DNA of 64,000 nucleotides, from assembly GCA_036825615.1 (NCBI GenBank), contig DAISXY010000015.1, positions 34,445 to 98,444 of the forward strand, written 5' to 3'. This document shows positions 1 to 8,328 of this stretch, piece by piece; position 1 is the first letter of the stretch, and the number at the start of each line of letters is the position of its first letter. Position numbers and translations under genes: made by a program. The notes beneath the pieces are model-generated. The model had not been told where the DNA came from, ran no database searches, and saw only the letters and a program-made list of their open reading frames with translations. Source of the stretch: JAICXG01 sp036825615. GTDB lineage: Bacteria > Verrucomicrobiota > Verrucomicrobiia > Chthoniobacterales > UBA10450.

Positions 1-2
1 CG

Positions 3-521
3 CACGCTCTTGGCCACCTTTATCCCAAGGGAAAGGTGCTTCTCGTAAACCTGACCCGAGAACAAATCGAGAGCTGTCCTTCAATCGACGAGCACAAGCC
101 CTTGTCTCGAAAATATGAGGAAGATTACCATCGTCACTTTGGCTATCCTTATTATGCCGAAGCCTGGCCGTTATGGGGCCTGGCCGAATATCCGGTGACC
201 GCGCCGCCGCCGCCGGAGGCCGAGGACGACGGCCGCTCCGGAACGGACTCACACCTTCGGAGCGCGCGCTTCATCAGAGGCTACAAAGTGGAAGCGAGCG
301 ATGGACTCATCGGTCACCTTGCGGATTTCCTGATCGACGGCAGAACCTGGAAGGTCCGTGACATCGTCGTCGAAACTGGGCCGTGGTTTACGGGAAAGTC
401 AGTCAGAATTCCTACGGAGAAAATTTCAAAGGTTAGCTTCGGCGAATCCACCGTCTACGTGGACTCGACCAAGGATAAAGTCATAGCTGCCAGACGAAAA
501 TACGCGACCCATAAACTTTGA
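3..521 (+). CDS. PRC-barrel domain protein, 5' end outside window
   Basis: The reading frame is open from the first bases of the window, so the N-terminus is cut off; a GTG at 36 is probably internal. The text before it (HLYPKGKVLLVNLTREQI) and the CPSIDEHKPLSRKYEEDYHRHFGYPYY stretch split here as CPSIDEHKPLSRK and EEDYHRHFGYPYY match the linker that follows the first PRC-barrel in two-domain PRC proteins of soil bacteria. The visible C-terminal half (about residues 75-161) is a second PRC-barrel: GYKVEASDGLIGHLADFLID, then WKVRDIVVETGPW and VRIPTEKISKV. PRC-barrels are small beta-barrel modules; this class is usually cytoplasmic and stress-associated, but no reaction is known. The downstream DUF488 gene follows in the same direction after 47 bp. 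Confidence 0.75.
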   Translation, partial: HALGHLYPKGKVLLVNLTREQIESCPSIDEHKPLSRKYEEDYHRHFGYPYYAEAWPLWGLAEYPVTAPPPPEAEDDGRSGTDSHLRSARFIRGYKVEASDGLIGHLADFLIDGRTWKVRDIVVETGPWFTGKSVRIPTEKISKVSFGESTVYVDSTKDKVIAARRKYATHKL

Positions 522-568
522 GTGTCGATGCGGTAAGAGCGCTGCCGGGGACAAGTAAGAACAACCAA

Positions 569-943
569 ATGACTATTCGACTTAAACGCGCCTACGAAAA
601 ACCTGAACCGACCGATGGCACCCGCATTCTCGTCGACCGCCTCTGGCCCCGAGGACTAACGAAAGAGAAAGCAGCGATCGATCTTTGGCTTAAGGAACTC
701 GCGCCAAGCACGGAATTGCGAAAATGGTTTGGGCACGATCCAAAGAAGTGGCGAAACTTCCGCAGTCGGTATCGGACGGAGCTAAAACAGCAGAGCGCCG
801 CGCTCCAGTTGATCAAGAGCAAGGCTAAAGACGGAGTGGTGACTCTGATCTACGCAGCGCGCGATCAAAAACACAACGAAGCCGTCATTCTGCAACAGTT
901 GCTGACGAATCCGAGGAACGCCACGGCCGCAGAAGGCGACTAG
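569..943 (+). CDS. DUF488 family protein
   Basis: 124 residues. The family signature is clear near the N-terminus (TRILVDRLWPRGLTKEKA), followed by the WLKELAPSTELRKWFGHDP block and the C-terminal LIYAARDQKHNEAVIL strand. DUF488 proteins are small single-domain cytoplasmic proteins of unknown biochemistry. The ATG at 569 is chosen because the conserved domain starts three residues later; the frame is open to 518 but has no family sequence there. No strong ribosome binding site is visible. It could be cotranscribed with the PRC-barrel gene upstream. A variant (GACTAACGA) of the dispersed 9-mer lies in the gene at 655. Confidence 0.8.
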   Translation: MTIRLKRAYEKPEPTDGTRILVDRLWPRGLTKEKAAIDLWLKELAPSTELRKWFGHDPKKWRNFRSRYRTELKQQSAALQLIKSKAKDGVVTLIYAARDQKHNEAVILQQLLTNPRNATAAEGD

Positions 944-1119
944 CATTTTCTGGTTCGTGGATAAGAGGGCGACTGAGCCTCGCTCGCGGCGTCCTGCGCC
1001 GGTTTTCGCGAAGTGCGCGTGAACCATGTGCGCCAACGCCGTGAAGCGAGCCCGGGAAAAAGTTGGCGATGGCGCGGGCGCGATCACCAACACGCGAGCG
1101 CGTGTGCTTCCCAGACATC

Positions 1120-1207
1120 AACGCAGAGGGCGCGGAGAGCGCAGAGCTACGCAGAGATCCAATAAAGATGGCTCTGCCCCCGCGGCGCTCTCTGCGTCTC
1201 TGGGTTA
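1120..1207. repeat. imperfect palindromic intergenic repeat
   Basis: The arms read AACGCAGAGGGCGCGGAGAG on one side and CGCTCTCTGCGTCTCTGGGTT on the other when shortened to their matching parts, and fold into a long imperfect hairpin. It sits in the 944-1339 gap between two genes that point toward each other, and nothing else in that gap looks coding. GCAGAG-rich palindromes like this are dispersed in many soil-bacterial genomes. It may serve as a bidirectional terminator; that is inference. Confidence 0.6.
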
Positions 1208-1339
1208 AAAACTCAAATCGCATTGGGCCGGCGCCGGAATACTCGGCTGCCCGCCACCGTTCCACTAAAGGAGCTTCTGACAACAAAGTGCTAACTGCAC
1301 AGTCTGTAAAAGCATACAAAGCTCCGCGGCCGGAGGCAC

Positions 1340-1639
1340 CTAATCGTATCTGACTCCGCGGGTCACATCACGCGGGACGATCACGCCGGCCAGCTTATCC
1401 CACGCGACACGCGCGGCGTCGCGGGCGTCTTCCCAGGGAAGAACCGGCTGATGCTTTTGGTAATCACGCGCGAGATCGGCTTCAACCTCTTCGAATTTTT
1501 TATCGGGATGCTTGTGGAAACCTTCACACCCGGTGTGATACGCCGGCGCGTAATGTTCGTAAGTATGCCCCCGCTTCGCGAAGGGCTGCTCGTGATGATG
1601 TTCGCGCCAATATTTTTCTTCTTCTGTATTCGTTCTCAT
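1340..1639 (-). CDS. small conserved hypothetical protein
   Basis: 99 residues, very hydrophilic and rich in His, Glu and Tyr at the start (MRTNTEEEKYWREHHHEQPF), with no signal peptide or membrane segment. The C-terminal half (VEADLARDYQKHQPVLPWED) looks like a helical domain. I do not recognise a named family. The start at 1639 is chosen over an upstream ATG at 1675 because an AAAGGACAG ribosome binding site lies about 7 bases before it. Its start is 33 bp after the stop of the L,D-transpeptidase gene on the same strand, so the two probably share a transcript. Confidence 0.65.
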   Translation of the reverse strand: MRTNTEEEKYWREHHHEQPFAKRGHTYEHYAPAYHTGCEGFHKHPDKKFEEVEADLARDYQKHQPVLPWEDARDAARVAWDKLAGVIVPRDVTRGVRYD

Positions 1640-1671
1640 TAACTGCTGTCCTTTTTCTTTCACTTTCAAAA

Positions 1672-2625
1672 TCATTTCACCGGCGAGGCTGCATCGGCCC
1701 GCGGCACAATCGGAAACGGCACTACGCTCATGGTATCGCCCGGTTGCAGTGCGCTTTGTGCGAAATCGCGAAATGCAGGTGCGACCATGATATGCGAACG
1801 CAAAGCCGCGAGTAGCTTTTCCGTTTCAACCGCGTCGCGACCGACCCCCAGCCAGCGATTCTGGTTATTCTCGCGTCCGAGGTAACTAAAGACGGCGGTC
1901 GGGAAGTTGTAGCTTCCCTGCATTTCAAAACGGGCGCGACCAATCGGTTCGCCATTCCGAAAGACGACGATTTGTTGATCGGCTTCACTGATCACGATGC
2001 TTATCGGCCCCGTGAGCGCGCGCTCAGGATGCCACCGGAAATCGAGTCCGCTTAGTTTTTCCAGCTTCAGGTTTTTCATCCTCGCCGGCATCGCCATGAG
2101 CGGGCCGGGATGTGTCACCAAGGCGGAATCCGAGGATTCATTCGCGACCACCACGGTCGTGCCGACCTTGGTCACGCCGAAAAGCAGTTGCGAAAATTCC
2201 TTGGGCAGGCGGATGCATCCATGGGAATCGGGATAGCCCGGGAGTTTTCCGCCATGTAGAGCGATCCCGCTCCAGGTCAGCCGTTCCATGAAAGGCATGG
2301 CCGCTCCTTTGTAGATGTTCGAGTAATGTCTCTTCTGCTTCTCGAGCAGGGTGAAGACGCCAGTCGGCGTGCGATGTCCGGCGCGACCAGAGCTGATCGC
2401 AGTTCGCCCAATCAGAACGCCATTGCGATAAACATAAGCCTGCTGTTCGGGCAGACTGATGACCACGAGCACCGGTCCATTGGGCGAGGTCTGCGGGTGC
2501 CACGTGTATTCGTTTGGGCGAAGCTGCGAGTGTGGCGCGGCCGGCGCGCCGAGGGCGAAGTCCAACGCGATGGCTGCACACAGGAACACTGCGGCGCGCA
2601 CTTTCTTTGATCCGCATTGCGCCAT
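1672..2625 (-). CDS. L,D-transpeptidase (YkuD family)
   Basis: 317 residues with an N-terminal signal peptide (about 1-27) and a YkuD catalytic domain at about 51-163. The catalytic motif is complete: H124-G-G, then S134-H-G-C137-I-R, where the Cys is the nucleophile. Such enzymes form 3-3 cross-links or attach proteins to peptidoglycan in the periplasm. Residues about 205-315 look like a second, degenerate copy of the fold (VISEADQQIVVFRNGEPIG, then FPTAVFSYLG) without the HGG/SHGC residues, so the protein is probably a duplicated YkuD with one active half. The 34-bp downstream gap leads to the small His-rich protein. A more exact substrate cannot be given. Confidence 0.88.
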   Translation of the reverse strand: MAQCGSKKVRAAVFLCAAIALDFALGAPAAPHSQLRPNEYTWHPQTSPNGPVLVVISLPEQQAYVYRNGVLIGRTAISSGRAGHRTPTGVFTLLEKQKRHYSNIYKGAAMPFMERLTWSGIALHGGKLPGYPDSHGCIRLPKEFSQLLFGVTKVGTTVVVANESSDSALVTHPGPLMAMPARMKNLKLEKLSGLDFRWHPERALTGPISIVISEADQQIVVFRNGEPIGRARFEMQGSYNFPTAVFSYLGRENNQNRWLGVGRDAVETEKLLAALRSHIMVAPAFRDFAQSALQPGDTMSVVPFPIVPRADAASPVK

Positions 2626-2748
2626 GCAGATTCATCGCCTCGATTCCGAATTAGTCAATATGTATTTGGACTAATTCGCAGGTGACCCTGATGCCAATGG
2701 CCCGGCCGCGGATTGTTTGAACTGGCGCGCAGAAGGAAAATCAACAAT

Positions 2749-2952
2749 ATGAATATGGATAATCGCAACCTCCTCATGACCGCGGATAACGCCGAAATTA
2801 ACTCCGTGATCACTGCGTTTCACAAACTGTCGGAACGCGGGCGCGCTGAAACAAAAGCGATTCAAGTGAGCTGGCAGGCGCAGAGAGTCTGCGAGAACGC
2901 GGATCGCGCTGGTCTCGATCCGCAAAACGACGAACGGAGGAGTGAATGGTAA
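2749..2952 (+). CDS. small hypothetical protein coupled to GNAT gene
   Basis: 67 residues, charged, no membrane segment; no family recognised. The start at 2749 follows an AAGGAAAA ribosome binding site. Its stop (2950-2952) overlaps the next start (2946), an arrangement typical of translational coupling, which is the main evidence that it is a real gene. It may be a partner of the acetyltransferase, but nothing in the sequence shows that. Confidence 0.5.
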   Translation: MNMDNRNLLMTADNAEINSVITAFHKLSERGRAETKAIQVSWQAQRVCENADRAGLDPQNDERRSEW

Positions 2953-3227
2953 GCGAAGTGAACGACAATCCAGGGCAGCATCGTTTCGAGCTGCCGATCG
3001 CGGGCGACGAGTTCGCGGCCGCGTATTATCGCATTGAGGACGGCCGCGTAATTCTCACGCATTCCGAGGTGCCGCAGCAATTTTCTGGTCAAGGCATTGG
3101 TTCCCGCCTGGCGCGAGGCGTTTTCGACGCGATCCGCGCCAGCGGCCGCAAGGCAGTGCTCGAATGTCCTTTTATGGCCGCGTTCGCCGCGCGTCATCCC
3201 GAATATTCAGACATCATTGAGGGTTGA
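2946..3227 (+). CDS. GNAT-type N-acetyltransferase (YjdJ-like)
   Basis: 93 residues, the short GNAT form (Gcn5-related N-acetyltransferase, YjdJ-type). The order of motifs matches: AAYYRIEDGRVILTHSEVP as the first strands, then the acetyl-CoA binding loop QFSGQGIGSRLARGVFD, then ECPFMAAFAARHPEY. The Q-x-x-G-x-G/S motif is intact. The substrate is unknown; short GNATs of this kind are cytoplasmic. It overlaps the preceding 67-residue ORF and is followed by a terminator-like hairpin. Confidence 0.85.
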   Translation: MVSEVNDNPGQHRFELPIAGDEFAAAYYRIEDGRVILTHSEVPQQFSGQGIGSRLARGVFDAIRASGRKAVLECPFMAAFAARHPEYSDIIEG

Positions 3228-3276
3228 TCCCACGAACGCTTCGAAAACCTGGTCAGTTAGCGTGGGAGCTTTTTTA
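3228..3276 (+). terminator. candidate Rho-independent terminator
   Basis: CCCACG and CGTGGG form a stem around a loop of about 26 bases, followed directly by AGCTTTTTT. It lies just after the GNAT stop codon. The loop is long, so the call is moderate. Confidence 0.5.
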
Positions 3277-3355
3277 GTTTGAATCGGAAGCCACATGTAG
3301 CAATCGCAAATCGTCAGGCGAGCACCCTGGTTAGGCCAGCACGGATACGTTCTCC

Positions 3356-4255
3356 TCAAGCAAACAGACTTGTGTACGCGTGTTCAGTGATAGCGACGAC
3401 GGCGGGATGTTTGAGCTGGCGCGCGGCGGTAATCGCGTAGAAGTCGCTTCCGCACTCTTCCACTTTGGCGATGACCCTTAAGCCATAATGTTTCAGCGCG
3501 GCACGATGCACGACCGTGTGCACGACTGTAAAGCCACGTCCCGCGCTGGATAAAATCTCCATCAGCCCTGAGTCTTCGTACTCGCCAATGACGCGCGGGC
3601 GAATGCGTTGCCTGTCGAACCACGTCTCCAGCGGCGCCCGCATGCCCATGTTCTCGCTCGGCAGCAATGCAGTAGCGCCGTTAAGTGACTGCGGAAAATT
3701 GCGGCGCAGCCTGGCCGCGAGCGACGGCACTGCGCAAAACGTGATACCTGACCGGCCGAGCCGATGATTAAAGACTTTGGCCTTTAGGCTACTTGAGGCG
3801 GGCTCGTCGGCGAGCACAATATCGAGCCGGTGCACCTGAAGTTGATTGACCAGTGGCCCGATCTCTCCTTCGCGGCAAATGAGGTGAATCAACGGGTCGA
3901 AGCGGAAAAGGGCCTTGAATATTTCGAAGGCGATCAACCTCGGAAACGCGTCGGTCAATCCAACATTAAGCCGCAGCGGACGGTTCGCTGGACGCTGTCT
4001 GACTGCATTCATTAATTCACGCCCGGTAGAAAAAATATCGTCCGCATAGGCCACAACGACGCGGCCCATTTCGCTGAGGATGAGCTTCCGTCCACTCCGC
4101 TTGAAAAGCTTCTGACCGAGTGATTCCTCGAGCAGCCGAAGCTGTGCGCTGATCGACGGTTGCGAGACATGAAGCGCCTCGGCGGCTTTTCGCACGCCGC
4201 CCTTTTGCACAACCATCCAAAAATAACGCAGATGATGAAAATTCAGGAATTCCAT
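3356..4255 (-). CDS. LysR-family transcriptional activator, NhaR type (copy 1)
   Basis: 299 residues. The N-terminal winged helix-turn-helix (about 5-64) has the LysR pattern GGVRKAAEALHVSQPSISAQ, and the remainder is a substrate-binding domain with the LNVGLTDAFPRLIAFEIF start typical of NhaR. NhaR in enterobacteria activates the Na+/H+ antiporter gene nhaA in response to sodium. No nhaA lies in this window, so the target here is unknown. It is closely similar along its whole length to the gene at 7245-8150, and both share a conserved block just before the start codon, which suggests a recent duplication and possibly autoregulation. Confidence 0.85.
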   Translation of the reverse strand: MEFLNFHHLRYFWMVVQKGGVRKAAEALHVSQPSISAQLRLLEESLGQKLFKRSGRKLILSEMGRVVVAYADDIFSTGRELMNAVRQRPANRPLRLNVGLTDAFPRLIAFEIFKALFRFDPLIHLICREGEIGPLVNQLQVHRLDIVLADEPASSSLKAKVFNHRLGRSGITFCAVPSLAARLRRNFPQSLNGATALLPSENMGMRAPLETWFDRQRIRPRVIGEYEDSGLMEILSSAGRGFTVVHTVVHRAALKHYGLRVIAKVEECGSDFYAITAARQLKHPAVVAITEHAYTSLFA

Positions 4256-4261
4256 GCCGCG

Positions 4262-4308
4262 AAATTACATAATCTAAAGCTATCAGCCTAATCGAATAGG
4301 CGTCTTAG
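4262..4308. promoter_or_regulatory. shared upstream element of LysR copy 1
   Basis: This block is adjacent to the start codon and matches the block at 8158-8204 at most positions (AATTANATAATC, then TATCAG, then AAT.GAATA.G.GTC.TAG). Non-coding conservation next to two paralogous regulators suggests a promoter with an autoregulatory LysR site, but it could be simple carry-over from the duplication. Confidence 0.45.
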
Positions 4309-4651
4309 CCGCGATCAATGCCGGAGTCTAAACTGCGGATGTAATCCAACACTCACTGATGATCGCTCTAAACTCTTCTTCTTCCACGAACGCCACCTTT
4401 AAAGCTTTTTTCGGCCCGACTGCGGGGCGGCCGCCACCGATGACGCGGGCGGAAAAAATTTGGAGCCTTCACCGGATCATCGTTGATCCGACTTCGGACG
4501 ACGGCACGGTTAGGCGTTCGAAACGCGCACTGCTGGTTGCCCTGGCAACTCCAGAAAGGCGGTTCCGAGCAAATATACCGGGTCTCAAGGGGCGAACGCG
4601 CAAGGTAGCTCACTTACAACAATTTCCTTTCTCTGTGGAGGCGGGACTGCC

Positions 4652-5122
4652 GTGAGCAACAACCAAATCGATTTCGCCCAGCCATTCGAAAAAGTTTTGG
4701 CAACCGTGCTCTCTCTGCCAGCGGGTGGCAGCAATGCGGTCAGAAGCCGTTTAAGTAACGAGGCAGAAATCAAACACGTGATCCGTGGCCTGTATGAGGC
4801 AGCCAACGGTCAACACGTGGAAACCAACATCGGCCTTATTAGAATCGGCCCGCCCGCGCATGCTTTTCTGAAAACAAAACCCTTCAGCGCCACTACGCAG
4901 ACTGACTTCTTAGTCGAAGCTGCGACCCGACTCATCGCCGGGCCGGCAATCTCCAACGAACGAAGCGCCGCCGCGGGAAGAATCGACTGGAAAGAGCGTG
5001 GCGCACCGCCAAGGAGCGGACACGCGCCCGAAGCCATCGACTCCGGCAACGGATCGACGCGCCGTCGGTGGATTCAATCGGCCAGAATGCCACTCGTAGC
5101 TTACGAAGCGTCAGTTCCATGA
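4652..5122 (+). CDS. hypothetical protein, uncertain
   Basis: 156 residues starting at GTG with a GGAGG about 11 bases upstream. The first part (NNQIDFAQPFEKVLATVLSL) looks like an ordinary soluble protein, but the last 50 residues are Arg, Ser and Gly rich and low in complexity. No family recognised. The GTG overlaps the stop of another open frame (4359-4655) for which there is no further support. The 4309-4651 stretch holds nothing else visible. This could be a real orphan gene or a decayed one. Confidence 0.35.
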   Translation: MSNNQIDFAQPFEKVLATVLSLPAGGSNAVRSRLSNEAEIKHVIRGLYEAANGQHVETNIGLIRIGPPAHAFLKTKPFSATTQTDFLVEAATRLIAGPAISNERSAAAGRIDWKERGAPPRSGHAPEAIDSGNGSTRRRWIQSARMPLVAYEASVP

Positions 5123-5395
5123 CCAACCTGCCGATTCACATCGCGACGCATCCCTGGCCGAAGAGAAACTACTCAAGCGAGAGCGCTTGGGGGAATTAGT
5201 CTTTCCACCCAGCCAATCTGGTTCATCGCGAGCGCGCTCTCCTTGTTATCTCCCGCATAACTCGAAACGAGATTGCGATGAGTATTGTGCAAGTGTCAGT
5301 GTCGTAGCCATCGCACTTGCCCTTGTCCTCGTGAGGAGAGGCAATCGCATCTGCCCTTATCATCGAAAGCTGACTGAGATAATCTCTCGCGGCAA

Positions 5396-5587
5396 ATGAG
5401 CGCGCGCGCGATGGAATCTACGATTGAGGCGTTGCTCACCGCAGGTAAAGCGTTCCTGGCGGTCGATGAGAGGTCTCCGGCAATCGCGAAGAGATTGGAC
5501 GACATCAAATCTTAGGTCCAGACTCGAGGCTATCGTGAATTGCAGTTCACTATTCCCGGGCTGATGAATTCATTGCGACTGACTTAA
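5396..5587 (+). pseudogene. remnant of class I fructose-bisphosphate aldolase
   Basis: A short frame from ATG 5396 reads ESTIEALLTAGKAFLAVDER then SPAIAKRLDDIKS, which matches the N-terminus of class I FBP aldolases (the ALVAPGKGILAADES..TIAKRF region). It ends at an in-frame TAG at 5513. The same frame then continues as TRGYRELQFTIPGL, matching the next aldolase block (RRAYRELLFTTPGL), up to a TAA at 5587. A short internal stretch and the whole catalytic remainder (about 300 residues) are missing. So this is a decayed 5' fragment, not a small gene. The region from 5123 to 5395 before it holds nothing recognisable. Confidence 0.65.
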
Positions 5588-5597
5588 AATCCTACTT

Positions 5598-5810
5598 ATG
5601 ACGCACCACTTCAAGGTTGGCGATCACGTTGAATGGAACTCGGAAGCGGGCCGGGTTCGGGGAACCATCAAGAAACGAATTACCTCCCAAATCACCTTTA
5701 AGGGATACACGGTCCACGCTTCGAAGGAAGAGCCGCAGTATTTGATCAAGAGCGACAAGACTGATCATCTGGCCATGCACAAAGGTTCTGCTCTCAAAAA
5801 GATCGTTTAA
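5598..5810 (+). CDS. DUF2945 (HVA1-type) small protein
   Basis: 70 residues covering the whole family: FKVGDHVEWNSEAGRVRGTI at the start, then TVHASKEEPQYLIKSDKTDH and a final ALKKI. The fold is a small tudor-like beta barrel. Members are common in soil bacteria and fungi near stress genes; function unknown. Cytoplasmic. It begins 10 bp after the aldolase remnant and ends 46 bp before the lipid kinase gene on the same strand. Confidence 0.85.
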   Translation: MTHHFKVGDHVEWNSEAGRVRGTIKKRITSQITFKGYTVHASKEEPQYLIKSDKTDHLAMHKGSALKKIV

Positions 5811-5855
5811 GCAAAAAGCCGAAAGACATCGCGGCATCGTCCCGCTCAAGATTGA

Positions 5856-6758
5856 ATGATCGTAATCCTAAATCGCGGCGCCGGTCACCATCGGGAGGAG
5901 ACTCAAGCTCAAATCGCAGAGTTGTTTCAATCGCATGGCGTCACTGTGCGGCTGCTTGTGGCGAGAAATGGCAGTGAAATCGCTTCGCTGGCAAAAGAAG
6001 CTGCGCAAAGCGAGGCTGAAGTGGTCGTTGCCGCGGGCGGAGATGGAACCATCGATGGCATCGCTTCCGCTCTGGCGGGCACGGGCAAGGTACTCGGCGT
6101 CCTCCCGCTCGGGACCTTCAATTTGTTCGCCAAACGACTTGGCATTCCGCTGGATCTCACGGCGGCAGTTCGAACCGTGATGAATGGGCGCGTGGCCGCG
6201 ATCAACGTGGGCACCGTAAACGATCGGGTTTTTCTGAGCAGGTCCAGCCTTGGGCTTTATCCCCTCGCCCTGCGGCACCGCGAACAAATGTTCCGGCGTT
6301 TTGGACGCAGCCGCCTCATCGCCCTCCTGAGCGGAGCCACGGCCCTCCTCCGCTGGGGCAATATCATGACCATTCGACTCACGACCGATAATAAAGAGCA
6401 ACTTTTTCGCAGCCGGTTCGTCTTTGTCTGCAATAATCCGGAAGAACTCGATTACTTTCGTCTGCGCGGTCGCGGATGTATCGAGAGCGATAACCTCGCG
6501 ATCTATCTGCCGCGGCCGCTCAGTCCGGCCGGGATTTTGCGGCTCGGCTTTCGTATGCTCCGGCGACAAGCGCAACAATCTCACGACTTCGACATGGTTT
6601 GCACTCGCGAGGCACGTCTGGAAATCGAACCCGCCCGTGTGCCTGTGTCACTCGATGGCGAGGTGGAAATAATGCCGGCGCCGCTGCTTTACCGCCTCCG
6701 TTTGGGCGCGTTGCGCGTTCGCGTTCCGGCGTCGCAAAGTCCCTGCGATGCCGGATAG
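5856..6758 (+). CDS. diacylglycerol kinase family lipid kinase
   Basis: 300 residues. The nucleotide-binding motif GGDGT is at residues 61-65 (VVVAAGGDGTIDGIASAL), preceded by the N-terminal NRGAGHH strand-loop and followed by LGVLPLGTFNLFAKRLGIP, all typical of the DAGK catalytic domain shared by DgkB, YegS and sphingosine kinases. The C-terminal half is the second beta-sandwich domain with the SLDGE motif near residue 270. It phosphorylates a lipid hydroxyl (diacylglycerol or a related lipid) at the inner membrane; the exact lipid cannot be read from sequence. Confidence 0.88.
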   Translation: MIVILNRGAGHHREETQAQIAELFQSHGVTVRLLVARNGSEIASLAKEAAQSEAEVVVAAGGDGTIDGIASALAGTGKVLGVLPLGTFNLFAKRLGIPLDLTAAVRTVMNGRVAAINVGTVNDRVFLSRSSLGLYPLALRHREQMFRRFGRSRLIALLSGATALLRWGNIMTIRLTTDNKEQLFRSRFVFVCNNPEELDYFRLRGRGCIESDNLAIYLPRPLSPAGILRLGFRMLRRQAQQSHDFDMVCTREARLEIEPARVPVSLDGEVEIMPAPLLYRLRLGALRVRVPASQSPCDAG

Positions 6759-6942
6759 AGAGATACGTTCAATAGCATAACAACATATACATAGTCGCTC
6801 CCGCCACTTGTGTTACCTTTTCGCTGGCAGGAGAGGATAAAAACCGAGTTATTATCGGTTGAGAACAATCTCCCGCTTTTAACGGCTGAAGACACTTACG
6901 AGCTAAACGGTCTTCACCCTGTCAATCTTCGGACCCCCGCAA

Positions 6943-7146
6943 ATGAACCACTTTATGAAAACAACAAACAACAACCACATGACCCTCTATCGTGATCCGC
7001 AACCGGTCCCGACGTTGCTTCAACTCGGTCGCGCCTATAGCAAACAGGCGAGCCGCAACTTCGTCCGGGATGGTATCCTGCTCGCGGTTTTTGGAGCGCT
7101 TTCTGCCTGGGCAATCATTCATGCCATTCAAGCGATGGCAGGATGA
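6943..7146 (+). CDS. small membrane protein, hypothetical
   Basis: 67 residues. The N-terminal half is polar; residues about 44-64 (GILLAVFGALSAWAIIHAIQ) form one clear membrane helix, ending in a few residues. No family recognised. The start may be 6943 or the later ATG at 6979 (MTLYRDPQPVP). The 6759-6942 gap before it holds no visible gene. It converges with the LysR copy 2 gene. Confidence 0.45.
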   Translation: MNHFMKTTNNNHMTLYRDPQPVPTLLQLGRAYSKQASRNFVRDGILLAVFGALSAWAIIHAIQAMAG

Positions 7147-7244
7147 TATAGCTGGAAGGGCGGAGCGCCAGCGTTCAGCGCCCAACGTTAGCCGCGCGAT
7201 CGCCTTCTCGTGCGACGGGACAAAAATGTTCCACTCAAAATCGC

Positions 7245-8150
7245 CTAGCTGCTCGCGAAAATGTTCGCGTATGCGTGCTGTGTGATTGCGATCGCGGCGG
7301 GATGTTTAAGCAGCCGTTCGGCCGTGATCGCGTAGAACTCACTTCCGCAATCCTCCACCTTTGCGATGACGCGAAGGTTATAATGCTTGAGTGCAGCGCG
7401 ATCGATCACGGTGTGCACGACGGTGAAACCTCGCCCGCCCGAAGAACAAACTTCCATCAGCGCGGAGTCCTCGAATTCACCCACGAGCTGGGGGCGAATC
7501 TCATGTTTATCGAACCATGTCTCAAGGGCGGCGCGCATACCCATGTTCGTGGCCGGGAGGAGCGCGGGCGCACCATCGAGTGATTGAGGGAAGTTACGAC
7601 GCAGCTTTGCCGCGAGCGCCGGGGCCGCGCAAAAGGTGAGGCCAGACCGGCCCAGCCGGTGATTGAAAGTTTTTGCTTTAAGCGTGCTCGATGCCGGTTC
7701 GTCGGCCAGGACAATGTCAAGCCGATGCGCCTGCAAGTGATTAACCAGGCTGCCAATCTCGCCCTCCCGGCAAATCACGTGAATGGGTTCGTTTGACCGG
7801 AAAGCCGCTCGAAGAATTTGAAAGGCGATTAGCTTCGGGAAAGCATCCGTCAATCCAATGTTAAGCCTCATCGGATGTTTGCCCGGCCGCTGCTTGATGA
7901 CACTCATTAATTCCCGCCCAGCAGCGAAGATTTCGTCGGCGTAGCTGAGCACCAGTTGACCAGCGTCGGTCAGGACCAGATTGCGGCCACTGCGTCGGAA
8001 GAGTTTTTGACCCAGGGACTCCTCGAGCAGACGCAGTTGCGCGCTGATCGAGGGCTGCGACACATGCAATTCTTCGGCCGCTTTCCGCACACCGCCTTTG
8101 CGTGCCACCGTCCAAAAGTAACGCAGATGATGGTAATTCAGCCACTCCAT
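7245..8150 (-). CDS. LysR-family transcriptional activator, NhaR type (copy 2)
   Basis: 301 residues, paralogous to 3356-4255. The HTH (GGVRKAAEELHVSQPSISAQ) is nearly identical to copy 1, and the effector domain starts with LNIGLTDAFPKLIAFQIL. Differences are spread over the whole protein, so the duplication is not very recent. As for copy 1, NhaR-type regulators sense sodium or alkaline stress in other bacteria; no antiporter is present here. The two copies may compete for the same operators, because their upstream regions are conserved. Confidence 0.85.
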   Translation of the reverse strand: MEWLNYHHLRYFWTVARKGGVRKAAEELHVSQPSISAQLRLLEESLGQKLFRRSGRNLVLTDAGQLVLSYADEIFAAGRELMSVIKQRPGKHPMRLNIGLTDAFPKLIAFQILRAAFRSNEPIHVICREGEIGSLVNHLQAHRLDIVLADEPASSTLKAKTFNHRLGRSGLTFCAAPALAAKLRRNFPQSLDGAPALLPATNMGMRAALETWFDKHEIRPQLVGEFEDSALMEVCSSGGRGFTVVHTVIDRAALKHYNLRVIAKVEDCGSEFYAITAERLLKHPAAIAITQHAYANIFASS

Positions 8151-8157
8151 ACCTGTG

Positions 8158-8204
8158 AAATTAGATAATCAGAAGTTATCAGTCCAATTGAATATGAGTC
8201 GTAG
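8158..8204. promoter_or_regulatory. shared upstream element of LysR copy 2
   Basis: This block matches 4262-4308 and in its right part also 8833-8860 (CAATTGAATATGAGTCGTAG here). Three copies near two LysR genes make an operator plausible. No canonical promoter can be assigned with confidence. Confidence 0.45.
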
Positions 8205-8328
8205 TTTTTAGCTCGAGAGGGGTGGATGTTTGCGACCTGTGCTGACGAAGCGTCCAATCCACCGGAGCACGCCTCCGCTTCACCTCACGATCTTCCCTGT
8301 GCCACTCGAAACCTGATGAATCACTGAC

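Noticed and set aside
4359..4655. 98-residue open frame before the 4652 gene
   Set aside because: Low complexity start, no family, no ribosome site; only the stop/start overlap favours it.
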